The notes beneath the pieces were generated by a model that was given only the letters and a program-made list of their open reading frames with translations, was not told the origin of the DNA and searched no databases. Positions 27,824-37,485 of a stretch of DNA of 64,000 nucleotides are shown piece after piece (position 1 is the first letter of the stretch; every line of letters starts with the position of its first letter). Position numbers and translations under genes: made by a program. This DNA is from Trichomonas vaginalis G3. Lineage: Eukaryota; Parabasalia; Trichomonadida; Trichomonadidae. Location: contig NC_067206.1 in the NCBI RefSeq assembly GCF_026262505.1, forward strand, positions 10,226,268 to 10,290,267, read 5' to 3'.

Positions 27824-30800
27824 TTCTTACTGGATAAATTTTTATGTTTTTTATCTTTTGACGATTTTTTCTTATCCTTATCTTTCTTCTTGTCCTTGTC
27901 CTTCTTTGATTTATCCTTCTTCTTGTCCTTGTCCTTCTTGGACTTCTCTGCTGCAGGTGGTGTTGGATTCTGTTTGACTTTAGCACTTGGGTCAGGACCT
28001 TGTCTTTGAGACTTAGATATAGATTGTTTAGGAGCTGCTGCTTGTTTAGTTGCTTCAGCTTGTTGTTTAGCTAATTCAGCAGCTTGTTTATCATTCTCTT
28101 CTATTTCCTTTGCACCAGTTGCGACTTCATTCTTGAACTTTTGGAGATTCTCAGCAGCATCCATTACCTTATTCGCTCCTTTAAACAATCCATAAAATTT
28201 CTGCCATGGTGATACTGAAGGTATATTTCCACCAATTGCTGGAGGAACTGATGCTTCAGGAGTTGGAGATGGTGTTTTGTCTGAATTGAGATGCTTTTCT
28301 GCTTCAAGAACTTGTGTAGTATTTTTCTCCAGGTATGCTTTTGCAACCTCCTTAACTTCTGGACGTTCATTATTTACATCCTGTCTTGGTGTTGATGTTT
28401 CAGTAGCGTTTTCCTGAGTTACATTAACAACAGGTTGCTCAACTGCTGAAACATTAGCTGCTTCAGTAATGTTATGAGTAGTTGAAACATTTCCTGATAT
28501 ACCTTCTCCTGTTGGAACTCTTGGAGCAATTGTTGTGATGTTCGCCATTGCAGGAGTTGGAGTAGGAGTGTCATCAATCTTTCTGTCAGCTTTCGTCGTT
28601 TGCGTTGTAGTATTTGTTGTTTCATTACCATATTTTGATCTTAGTCTGGTAAGCTCTAACTTCATATGTTCTTCAGGATATGCATACTTATTATATTCAC
28701 CCTTAATATTCTTTTTCCATTCATCGTATTTATCTTCTGCTGATTTCTTAATTGATGCTAGTCCGTTTACAGCCAATTCATCAGTACCGTTATCAGTAGT
28801 CTGGTTATATAAAAGATTAGCAGCTGATCTAATTGTGTAATCCGTAAGATTACCAAAACGCTCTATTGTACCTAATGTTGTGTTCTTCAGTTCCTTTCCA
28901 ATTCCTTGTGCAGCATCTTTGACTAAATCAGCACCCCATGCACCAAATTGTCTCACAGGAGCCGCTATTGATGGTGAAGGAGATGGAGATGGCGATGGAG
29001 TTGGTGATGGTGAAGGAGATGGAGATGGTGAAGGAGATGGAGTTGGCGATGGTGTTGCTGCTTTCGCCTTTCTATCAGCTTCTTCCTTAGCCTTTCTATC
29101 TGCTTCTTCTTTCGCCTTTCTATCTGCTTCTTCCTTAGCCTTACGAGCTTTTTCTTTCTTCTTAAGCTCCTCTAGTTCTTTACGTTCAGCTTCTTCTTTC
29201 GCCTTTCGTTCAGCTTCTTCCTTAGCCTTACGAGCTTTTTCTTTCTTCTTAAGCTCCTCTAGTTCTTTACGTTCAGCTTCTTCTTTCGCCTTTCGTTCAG
29301 CTTCTTCCTTAGCCTTACGAGCTTTTTCTTCATAATATTTTGTATACTTATCATCAGCCCAATTACCAAGTGATTTGGCACCTGTTAGTATTCCATTTGC
29401 GGTTGATGTTGCTGTTCTTCCGAGCCATCCCCCTACCGCTGAAGCACCATTGCCAATAGCACTACCAGCATTTAAAATTCCACGACCAATCCATATCCCT
29501 GGTTTTGCCTTTGTATTAAGAGTAAGAAATTCTTCCTTCCTATCTTCAGGTGTAGGATTTGTAACAGTTCTTACAGTATCAACAACAGTGTCAACACTGG
29601 TTCCAATAGCACTACCAACAGCTGTTGCACCAGTTAGAATACCATGGGTAACTAAATCAGTAGCTCTTGAGACAACATTATCACTCGAGGCTTTCTCTGC
29701 TGGATAGTTTGATCCTTTGTAAGTTCCTGGACCACCTCTATTTGAAGCTTCTCCTTCAACTATTTTCTTCTCTTCTTGTGCTTGTTCTCTGGCAACACTC
29801 AATGCACGTTCTTGTCTTTGAATGTTGTCTTTCTTTAACATGTAACCACCAAGTGTCTGTGGTGGTGTGTTTTTATCTAGTGCAGCATCAATTGCAGCCT
29901 TTTCTTTTCGCTTTTCTTCGTCTAACCAATTTTGAATAGATTCTGCATCAGTTGGTTCAGCTGGAGTTGAGAGACAGTGTTGGAGACGGTGTTGGAGCTT
30001 TAGTTGGTGTTGGAGACGGTGTCGGAGCTTTAGTCGGAGTTGGAGATGGAGTAGGTGCTTTTGTAGGTGTCGGTGATGGAGTTGGAGATGGAGTTGGAGG
30101 TACTGTTGGTTCTGGAGTTGGTTCAACAGTCGGTGAAGGTGTTGGCGCCTTTGTGATTCTTGGAGTTGGCTCTGGTGTTCTAATAGGGGAAGCAGTTGGT
30201 GTATTAGCTCTTTTAAGAACCTGTGATCTTTCCGCTTGATTTGAATCAGATACTGGGTTAGTTGTACTAGGATGTGATACAGGAGTTATTTTTGGTGTAG
30301 GTGTTGGTTTATTTAATGTTATACCATGACTACTCGACATTGGTGGAGGACCTGCGTGAGCAGTTGGTGTCAGAGTTGGCGTTGGAGCTACTGTAGGAGT
30401 TGGCGTTGGAGCTACTGTTGGTTCAGGAGTGGGAGTTGGTGTTGGAGCTACTGTAGGAGTAGGTGTAGGAGTTGGTGTTGGAGTCGACATTTGTTTTAAC
30501 CTCTCATTATACCAATTCTCCAAATAATAAGCCTCACCCATTAAGTTACTCTGTCTTTGTTTTATAGAAAATTCACCTAACAGTAATTCATCATGAATCA
30601 TTTTCTGCAGCTTTGTCGTGTTTTCTACTTCCTTTATTAGAACGCTCGATGTATTCGCCAATCCTCTATATTCCTTAATCATCTTATCTAGTTTGTTCAT
30701 ATTTGGTACTTCCTTTTTCTTCTCAGCGTTAATCTCATTAGATCGTTTCTCCAATTCTTCAACTACTTTGTAAAGCTTATTTATCTTGACATGTGATTCC

Positions 30801-31261
30801 TTTACTTCTCCAGTCCTTGGATCCTTAGGTTCCTTGTATTTAGCTAATTTCGTCTCTATATATCTTCGTTTAGCGTCATATCCAGGATCACTGGTTCGTA
30901 AAGGATGCGAAGGTGGACGAAAATAAGGTATGTAGAAATCTGGATCATCATTAATAGAAGAACGTGCTTTAAAGTTACGAACCGCGTCTGTAAAAGGGTC
31001 TCTACCACGTGCTGTATATGTTGATGTAATCAAAAAGCCTTCTCTTCTCATTGGGAAATTAATACGACCTTTTTGAACATATTCTTTCTCAAAGTATTGC
31101 CTAGCATTGTAATCAAAAGCAAGATCATTATATATATCGCGCAAAAAATCAAATGTATGCTGCTTGAACTTTTGATCGCTAATTATGGTACGAATTATCG
31201 GACGTTCATTCTCCCATTTCTTAACTCGTTCATCAATGAGTTTCCTCTCTTGTTCACTCAT
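27820..31261 (-). CDS. large repeat-rich coiled-coil protein, about one break
   Basis: Minus-strand locus of about 1,140 codons with about one break. In order: a helical domain ([20 protein letters not shown]), a long coiled coil, a Pro/Thr repeat tract ([17 protein letters not shown]), a Gly/Ala-rich amphipathic part ([36 protein letters not shown]), [13 protein letters not shown] charged repeats, a second Pro/Ser tract, Asn/Thr-rich sequence and a Lys/Asp-rich end ([15 protein letters not shown]). It may be a virion tether or internal core protein. The DNA behind the repeats is itself tandemly repeated (about 28970-29330 and 29960-30490). Confidence 0.6.
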
Positions 31262-31281
31262 TTAAACCTCATAAAAATATA

Positions 31282-31689
31282 TTATCTGCGTATAGTGCCA
31301 CTAATAGCATTAATCCATGGCATGTCTGATAGTACACGTACTGACTGAACTAATGGCTTATGATTGTTCCAAATAGCTCCTCCAATGTATGCGTTATACT
31401 TATTGTTGTCAATAGTTTGTTGAGGTTGAACTATAGGTGTTTCAACAGGCTTGTCTCTACTGAAGTCACCACCAAGAGCTTTATTGAATGCTTTAAGATT
31501 CTTCGTTAATGCATTATCTTCACCTAATGTAGTTTTTGCAATTCTTTCACCAAGACTACCGATAACACCACCGACTTGACCAACTTGAGGGAAAAGTTTG
31601 TTAGCAATGTTAAATCCAGCACCTATTACAAGACCAGGATTTTTTTTCACCATACCCCATCCAGCTTTAACATAATCGCCAAAACCCAT
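31282..31689 (-). CDS. Gly-rich amphipathic protein (pVI-like candidate)
   Basis: A 135-residue protein beginning MGFGDYVKAGWGMVKKNPGL with a Gly/Ala-rich amphipathic stretch (LVIGAGFNIANKLFPQVGQV) and a Pro/Gln linker. Small capsid-internal proteins with such N-termini break membranes in adenoviruses (protein VI). It lies beside the packaging ATPase, and similar proteins lie beside the capsid gene of Maverick 2. The role is inference from composition and place. Confidence 0.5.
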   Translation of the reverse strand: MGFGDYVKAGWGMVKKNPGLVIGAGFNIANKLFPQVGQVGGVIGSLGERIAKTTLGEDNALTKNLKAFNKALGGDFSRDKPVETPIVQPQQTIDNNKYNAYIGGAIWNNHKPLVQSVRVLSDMPWINAISGTIRR

Positions 31690-31699
31690 TTATTTCTTC

Positions 31700-32599
31700 T
31701 TAAAATAATGTCATCTTTTGTTGCTTAACTTCTTTAAAGTCCGTCTTTCCTGCAACTATATGAACTTCCATATATGAACGAGGTGTTGGTAGCTCTTTGT
31801 ATTTGTTCCATAACTCTTCCCAATCTTCTGTTGCTCCTGACTGTTCAATCATTGACTGAAAGTCTCTCATAGAATAACCTTGAAAGATAACGAAGTCAGT
31901 GCATAGTCTCTTAATGTTTAAACATATATGTCTCCATGTTTGACACATGATGACAACAGTATAGTTATAATGTCTGACCTTAGTGATGAAGTTCGCTAAT
32001 GGTGAACGTGGGTCATTCAATAAGTCATGACCACCATAATCGTCTAACACTAATAGAGAATTACTGGGATACTTTGTGAAAGGATATTTGTTCAACTTCT
32101 TTACAACATATATTGCAATCTTCTTATACTCAAACTTTCCATCAGGTTTCCTTAGTTGATGCTTTGTTAAGATGTGTTCCATCTCCTCTGAAATTTTTTC
32201 GAACTTACTTTGAACGAACTCAACAATAGCGTAATACTTTGCTTTCATCTTAACGTTCTTCATTAAATAAGGCATAAGTTCTTTATCATCCTTTTTCAGT
32301 ACTGGTGCTTTAACTTGACTCATAAATGTCTTCGCTGTTTTATCCATTGTTCCTGATGTTGCTGAGATAACTATTGAGTCATAATATGGAGTATTAGTGA
32401 AGCGGTCTGTTATCATTATATGACGAATAACACCATATGTCTTACCTGAACCCATCTTACCGCAGTAGAAATAAACACCATTAGTACAAAATGGATAATC
32501 ATCAGAAAATGGCATAATGAGTGCATTGTTTAGTTCTTTACTATTCTTACGTGCTCCATCATGAAGAATCTTATCTACTTGATTAATAACTTTCTCCAT
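31700..32599 (-). CDS. ATPase: FtsK/HerA-type genome-packaging ATPase
   Basis: Open frame of 299 residues with a Walker A motif at about residue 47 (CGKMGSGKTYG), Walker B at about 190 (SLLVLDDYGGHD), and a sensor-like stretch VVIMCQTWRHICLN. This fits the A32/FtsK-like ATPase that pumps viral DNA into the capsid in Polintons and large DNA viruses. Its start is 18 bases from the divergent gene at 32618. The equivalent in Maverick 2 is 56482-57296. Confidence 0.88.
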   Translation of the reverse strand: MEKVINQVDKILHDGARKNSKELNNALIMPFSDDYPFCTNGVYFYCGKMGSGKTYGVIRHIMITDRFTNTPYYDSIVISATSGTMDKTAKTFMSQVKAPVLKKDDKELMPYLMKNVKMKAKYYAIVEFVQSKFEKISEEMEHILTKHQLRKPDGKFEYKKIAIYVVKKLNKYPFTKYPSNSLLVLDDYGGHDLLNDPRSPLANFITKVRHYNYTVVIMCQTWRHICLNIKRLCTDFVIFQGYSMRDFQSMIEQSGATEDWEELWNKYKELPTPRSYMEVHIVAGKTDFKEVKQQKMTLF

Positions 32600-32617
32600 C
32601 TTTTAGTTACATATAAA

Positions 32618-33688
32618 ATGTCTAAATATGATGGATTATACTATGAACATGTTATGAATGATGGCACGATAAGTGGTAATACAGTCTCATATAAATTACC
32701 GAGAGACTTCATTGAATATCCTGCGTCAAAAGCTCTTGAGATAAGAAAGATAAGTCTTGAGCATCCAGACTTTGAGTTTCTTGCTATTCCATTAGAAATG
32801 ACAGATTCATCAAAATCAGTGAAAAAAAGGTTTGACATGAGATATTACATAAAACCCAACATGACTACACAGGAGTTGAATGAAGGTCTTATGGAAAAAA
32901 TGACTGAGGCAAGTAGAGAATTTGTTGATTGTTACTATGATTCAAATGAAAATAAATTGAATGTATTAAGAAAAGGTACATCACCAATCATAACATTACC
33001 TTCATACAGTAGTATAGAAAAAAATGCCTTGAATTATAAATATGACATGTCCCTAGGAGATGTGTTGGATTTCATCACTGCGTTATTAGAAACCACTGAA
33101 ACAGACACAACATCAAGAAAACCAGAGCTTGTTTGGGAAGATGACCATGGTAGAACATTCACGCAAAAAGTAATTCCATCGAAAGCAAAATTTTTAGACT
33201 TATGGGAAAAAAAATATATCTCGCGAATGCATGTATATTATAGTTTTACCATAGCAGATTTCACTGACGAAAATGATAAAGATAAAAAAACATATAAGTA
33301 CTTTGATGAGCTTTTCATAACTATAGCGAATATCAGGTTTATCCTTGAGCGAAAGGGCAAACCAACATATAAATTTGTCGGTTATCAGATAAGAATAAAT
33401 CCTCTCCTTGAGCCTTTAGTAACGTTGAGTAATATTGCTCATGATAACAAACAATTTATATGTAATGTGAATGAACAGCTTGTGCCACCAAAATTTTACG
33501 ATATCACTGGTTATAAAGATGCACTCGTGTTTGAGTTTTATAAGCGCTTTTCATTCAAAAGAGTTGAAGAATCAACTGATGGTCAAAAAAAGGAATATTA
33601 TGTAAAAGAACCATATGAAATTCCTAAAGACTCTAATATAATGGTTGAACTTATATTAGAGTCTGGTACTCAATCTCAACATAAATAG
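32618..33688 (+). CDS. probable structural protein with LPxxF motif
   Basis: The methionine at 32618 (MSKYDGLYYEHVMNDGTISG) is preferred over 32561, which would overlap the ATPase start. It gives 356 residues, beta-rich. The segment SYKLPRDFIEYPASKALEIR resembles RIRLPQEFINSTNKKFIHVI in the Maverick 2 protein at 54279-54758, so this is probably a shared structural gene, perhaps a second minor capsid protein. It ends 60 bases before the right terminal repeat. Confidence 0.5.
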   Translation: MSKYDGLYYEHVMNDGTISGNTVSYKLPRDFIEYPASKALEIRKISLEHPDFEFLAIPLEMTDSSKSVKKRFDMRYYIKPNMTTQELNEGLMEKMTEASREFVDCYYDSNENKLNVLRKGTSPIITLPSYSSIEKNALNYKYDMSLGDVLDFITALLETTETDTTSRKPELVWEDDHGRTFTQKVIPSKAKFLDLWEKKYISRMHVYYSFTIADFTDENDKDKKTYKYFDELFITIANIRFILERKGKPTYKFVGYQIRINPLLEPLVTLSNIAHDNKQFICNVNEQLVPPKFYDITGYKDALVFEFYKRFSFKRVEESTDGQKKEYYVKEPYEIPKDSNIMVELILESGTQSQHK

Positions 33689-33748
33689 TTTACGTGACAG
33701 AATTTTTTTGACACGTAAAGTTTACATTTTAATGGAAGCGAACAACAA

Positions 33749-33911
33749 AGCTCCTGCTAGTGAATAAAGGTTAGTTTACATATGAACGTTTATTTTTACA
33801 CATATATGCGTACATATGCGCGCCCGTATGGTGTCAGTTTTCTGTCACTTTTTTCATTGTGTCGGTGACTGTAGCTGTAGGCTACAGGCGACGCACAATG
33901 TATACTGTACT
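33749..33911. repeat. right terminal inverted repeat of Maverick 1
   Basis: Reverse complement of 10702-10864 with about two mismatches, ending CTGTACT. Its inner edge carries a copy of the last codons of the capsid gene (APASE and stop), here read as the end of an 11-codon open frame at 33732-33767. Confidence 0.95.
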
Positions 33912-34385
33912 ATTACACGCATTCATAGCCATGCATTATACTGTCTAATCCATTTCTACATTCATATACACTTAAATTTGCAAATTCAATTTGGATTCTA
34001 GAAAATACAGGGGAGTCTCAGAATTTGAGTATCCAATGACATTCAATTGGAAATAAAATTAGCTGTAGTGTAATTATCAAATTTAATTAAATGAATCAAA
34101 TGGAAATTCTGCTCACAATCCATTTATTGCTACAACATGATCAAGATAGTTTTCGTTTGTATTTCAAGTTGCTGTGAAAAAAGATCCGGAGTTACTTTTT
34201 CCTGACCTTTGGAAACAAAATTATCTGACTCGTTATTCAAAGGTTCAAAAAAGTGACGATGTGATGTAAGAAACAAAGTCAATGGAAGATTTACAACCGC
34301 CAATTGTTTATTTTTCTCATGTAAATATTATTCCTTTATATATTTCTTATAAGAAAGTTTTTCTTAGAAAAAAAAATTATTATAA
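33912..34385. other. host spacer upstream of kinase gene
   Basis: AT-rich, no gene seen. The last 70 bases before the kinase start are A/T runs and should hold its promoter; I cannot point to a clear initiator. Confidence 0.5.
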
Positions 34386-36797
34386 ATGGATTGCACCTCT
34401 ATCCAAGACCTTGGACAGAGGATTCCGCAATACCTAATCCATTTCAGTGACTTTAATATCCTCAAAACTATCGGTAGAGGTGGTTTTGGTGAAGTTTATA
34501 TGGCAGAACATCGCGGAACAGGAATTATTTGTGCTCTTAAGAAACTGACAGTCAATGAACAAGAATTTCTCGAATCACATCAGAAATATTTCATTCGCGA
34601 AGTCTATATTCTTTCAAAAACTCAACATCCGTTTCTTCTCCAGTTATTAGGCTTTTCTGTTGAGTTTCCATACTGCATTGCCACGGAATTCATCAATAAT
34701 GGATCTCTTTATGACGCTTTGCATCATAAAAGAGGCTGTCCAAACTTATCTGGAACAAATTTAACGATTATTGCGCTTGTTAGTGCTATGGCTCTACAAA
34801 GTCTGCACAAGAAGAACATCATGCACAGAGATATCAAGACGTTAAACGTTCTTCTAGACGACAAATGTTTACCTCATATTTGTGATTTCGGTATCTCAAG
34901 AGAGGACAATGCTGAAGAAATAGAAGAAGCTAGTTTAGTTACAGGCGATATCGGTACACCTAACTGGATGGCTCCAGAGCTTTTCGGACAGACACATTAC
35001 GATAATCGTGTTGATATTTACGCTTTCGGTATTATGTTATGGGAAATGCTTACAGGAGAAGTTCCTTATGCCGGCAAACAACCATTCGTCATCATGCAAC
35101 TCGTTACAAGTAGTGTTCGTCCAAAGATTCCACCAAATACACCTCGTCCTCTTGCTACGCTCATTTCTACATGCTGGGCACAAGATCCAAATGATCGTGT
35201 TGACTTCGGCAAGATCGCAAAAGCCTTTGAAAAGCACAAAGTCGAGTATCCAGGAACAAATCCAGAAGAAGTCGATAAATTCATAAAAGACTGGAAAGCA
35301 GGCGTATACCAGAACACCCAGATACTCGGCCAACCACAACAAAGGCCTCAACAGAAGGTTCCTCAAGCAAAACCAGCAGATGGCTTATCTCAGCTGCTTA
35401 CTAACCCATTTGACCCTAATTTCGAGTTCGCCGCCATCCAGGCCATACAGCAGGGAGCTCTTCCAACGTTTATTCAGCTTTTACAACTCGTATTTACCGC
35501 ATTCCAACAAATTCAACCCGAAATTACCTCTCGATTACTCAAAGCTTTAGCACAGCTATTCACAACTAATGTTCGCTGCGCAGAAATCTTCATACAAGCT
35601 ACAGCTTTCGTAAATCTTCCATATACAATTCCTGGAGCGGCCGAAGCATGCAACGAGCTTGTAGAAGCCCTTTTCCAGCACGACCAATCCAAGATTACCC
35701 ATCAATTACTCGAATTCGCTTTGGGATTATGCCAAAGTTACCCAACAACAAGTTTGAACTGCCTTGCGAACTATATTAGTAATCCCAATGCACAATTTGC
35801 CGAAGAAATGGTCAGATACATGATCTTTTACGCTGATTATTTCAAGAAAGCCGAAAATGCGGATTTATACATCGATACCTTATTCTTTTACGCCTCTACA
35901 GTTCCTAACTACCCATATCTACAGAACATTGGCCAAGCCTTTGTCTCATTCCTTTCATCCGGATCCGAAAAAGCCATAGAAACAGCTTACAGAGCTCTAA
36001 CTGAAATGCCAATCCCAGGAGTCTCAGTTCCAGCCGATACATTGATCGCCCACATGAGATTCCCTTCTTTGGTCCTTCCAGCCTTACTTTACATCACGAC
36101 TATGCCAGACTCTCTCAAAATTTCACATAACCTTATTTCTTCTATCGTCGAACATGCACAACAAGAACCATTAGCTGTTTATGTTTTGTGCCTGTTTGCC
36201 GAGCGCGAAGACACTGCTAGAGAGTTAATTTCAGCATGGGACAAATGGCTGAACACTCCGATGATCGCTGTTGCAGATTCAATGCGAATTTTCTTGTCTT
36301 GCATGTGCAATTTGTCCGTAAGACAGAATTTGCTGTCGATCACGAGTTTGGCACTTTTCTTTAAGATCGTGATCGAATCTAATGACAGCGAGTTGTTGGA
36401 AATGATACAGCCAACACTGAGAAAACTTGATGTCGGTGATGATTTCTGCAACCAATGCAAATCTACTTCGTTTTTGAAGGTTTTGCTGCAGAATTCACTG
36501 CAACAAGGTTCTTGGCCGATGTTGATAACAGGACTGCAGCTCGTGGAGATGCTGGCAAGAAAGTTCTTCCTCCCTGATTACTTGGAATACGTTCCTTACG
36601 CATTGAACGTGATTCAGCAGGGAGGAGGAGTTCAGAACACGAGTATTTGCGTTTCTTTGATTTTCTCTATTACTGGTTTCCCTGAATCACACGAAACTAT
36701 GAAGACTTTCGGACTGAAAGAGACCCTGAACCAGAATTACTTGAGCGCTGATTTAATGCAATACGCAAATGCAATATTCCAACGACTAGGAATTTAA
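34386..36797 (+). CDS. TKL-type protein kinase with C-terminal helical repeats
   Basis: Open frame of 803 residues. The kinase domain is at about 22-285 with all key motifs: Gly loop IGRGGFGEVYMAEH, Lys in CALKKL, HRDIKTLNVLLDD, CDFGIS, and WMAPELFG. It is therefore expected to be active and, by HRDIKxxN plus the TKL-like DIYAFGIMLWEMLTGEVPY, to be a Ser/Thr kinase of the tyrosine-kinase-like group, which is large in trichomonads. A Gln/Pro linker follows, then about 460 residues of ARM/HEAT-like helices. It is probably cytosolic signalling. Codon use is richer in GC than the Maverick genes beside it, as for an expressed host gene. Confidence 0.93.
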   Translation: MDCTSIQDLGQRIPQYLIHFSDFNILKTIGRGGFGEVYMAEHRGTGIICALKKLTVNEQEFLESHQKYFIREVYILSKTQHPFLLQLLGFSVEFPYCIATEFINNGSLYDALHHKRGCPNLSGTNLTIIALVSAMALQSLHKKNIMHRDIKTLNVLLDDKCLPHICDFGISREDNAEEIEEASLVTGDIGTPNWMAPELFGQTHYDNRVDIYAFGIMLWEMLTGEVPYAGKQPFVIMQLVTSSVRPKIPPNTPRPLATLISTCWAQDPNDRVDFGKIAKAFEKHKVEYPGTNPEEVDKFIKDWKAGVYQNTQILGQPQQRPQQKVPQAKPADGLSQLLTNPFDPNFEFAAIQAIQQGALPTFIQLLQLVFTAFQQIQPEITSRLLKALAQLFTTNVRCAEIFIQATAFVNLPYTIPGAAEACNELVEALFQHDQSKITHQLLEFALGLCQSYPTTSLNCLANYISNPNAQFAEEMVRYMIFYADYFKKAENADLYIDTLFFYASTVPNYPYLQNIGQAFVSFLSSGSEKAIETAYRALTEMPIPGVSVPADTLIAHMRFPSLVLPALLYITTMPDSLKISHNLISSIVEHAQQEPLAVYVLCLFAEREDTARELISAWDKWLNTPMIAVADSMRIFLSCMCNLSVRQNLLSITSLALFFKIVIESNDSELLEMIQPTLRKLDVGDDFCNQCKSTSFLKVLLQNSLQQGSWPMLITGLQLVEMLARKFFLPDYLEYVPYALNVIQQGGGVQNTSICVSLIFSITGFPESHETMKTFGLKETLNQNYLSADLMQYANAIFQRLGI

Positions 36798-36872
36798 AAT
36801 AATAAAAAAAGTAATTTGATTATTTTTTTTAACTCATTCGATTTTTAATGTTGCAAATTACCCCTATAAGGA

Positions 36873-36995
36873 CTTAAATTCAGGTCCATATGAAATAGTC
36901 TTAAATTCAGGTCCATATGGAATAGATTTTAATTCAGGTCCATATGGAATGAACTTCAAATTCAGGTCCATATGGAATAGATTTTAATTCAGGCC
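36873..36995. repeat. 27-28-base tandem repeat behind kinase gene
   Basis: CAGGTCCATATGGAATAG-type units begin at about 36881, 36908, 36935, 36963 and 36990 (last one partial). Each holds the palindrome CCATATGG. It lies about 80 bases downstream of the kinase stop. Confidence 0.9.
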
Positions 36996-37485
36996 AGTTG
37001 TCAGAAAATTGAATGAATGACATATGGTTGAAATTGGACAAATGCTTTTTTATTACGTTTTTGTTTCTATTGGCATGTAAAGTGTCATTAATGCAATAAT
37101 TATTTAATTAAGGACGTGCCGATAAACTTTCTGCTGTTAATGCAAATTTTTGACTTCTGACATGAACCATCATTGAAAATTAACCTTAAATAACATATTA
37201 TTCTCAATTTTTTTTCTCAAACGGTTGTTTTTTTTTCTCCCACTTAGTTCAGCTCAATTTTTGTCGATCTTTTTAATGATGTCCTTGGCATGACTTGTTA
37301 AAGAAATATTTTGTCATTTAAATGCATTATAATCAATCCCATAATGCTTATTAATATTAGATTGTAACAGATTAATCAAAACTATAACATTTTTTGCACC
37401 CCATGTAAAACCAGTGTTTTCAAAATATTAATTTTTATTAGTAAGTTAATTTCATAGTTTTATTTCGAATTATATCAAGCAGATT
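36996..37485. other. AT-rich spacer
   Basis: No gene or repeat that I can support between the 27-base repeat and the ankyrin/satellite region. Confidence 0.4.

Larger units (their letters stand above)
10702..33911. mobile_element. Maverick/Polinton 1, nearly complete
   Basis: The element is 23,210 bp with 163-bp terminal inverted repeats that begin AG and end CT, as Polintons do. It holds the family's core genes: major capsid protein, penton-like protein, protein-primed POLB, retroviral-type integrase and FtsK/HerA packaging ATPase. Added to these are a tail-fibre locus, a Dam-like methyltransferase and about 15 small genes, many in divergent pairs with short promoters between. About two genes (POLB and the large repeat protein) look broken once each; the rest are open. 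The two ends differ at about 2 of 163 positions, so insertion is fairly recent. I see no matching 5-6-bp target duplication. Confidence 0.93.

Noticed and set aside
28880-30239. Plus-strand Gly/Asp/Val-rich and Ser/Phe-rich frames
   Set aside because: They are antisense to the Pro/Thr and Lys/Glu repeats of the large Maverick 1 protein.
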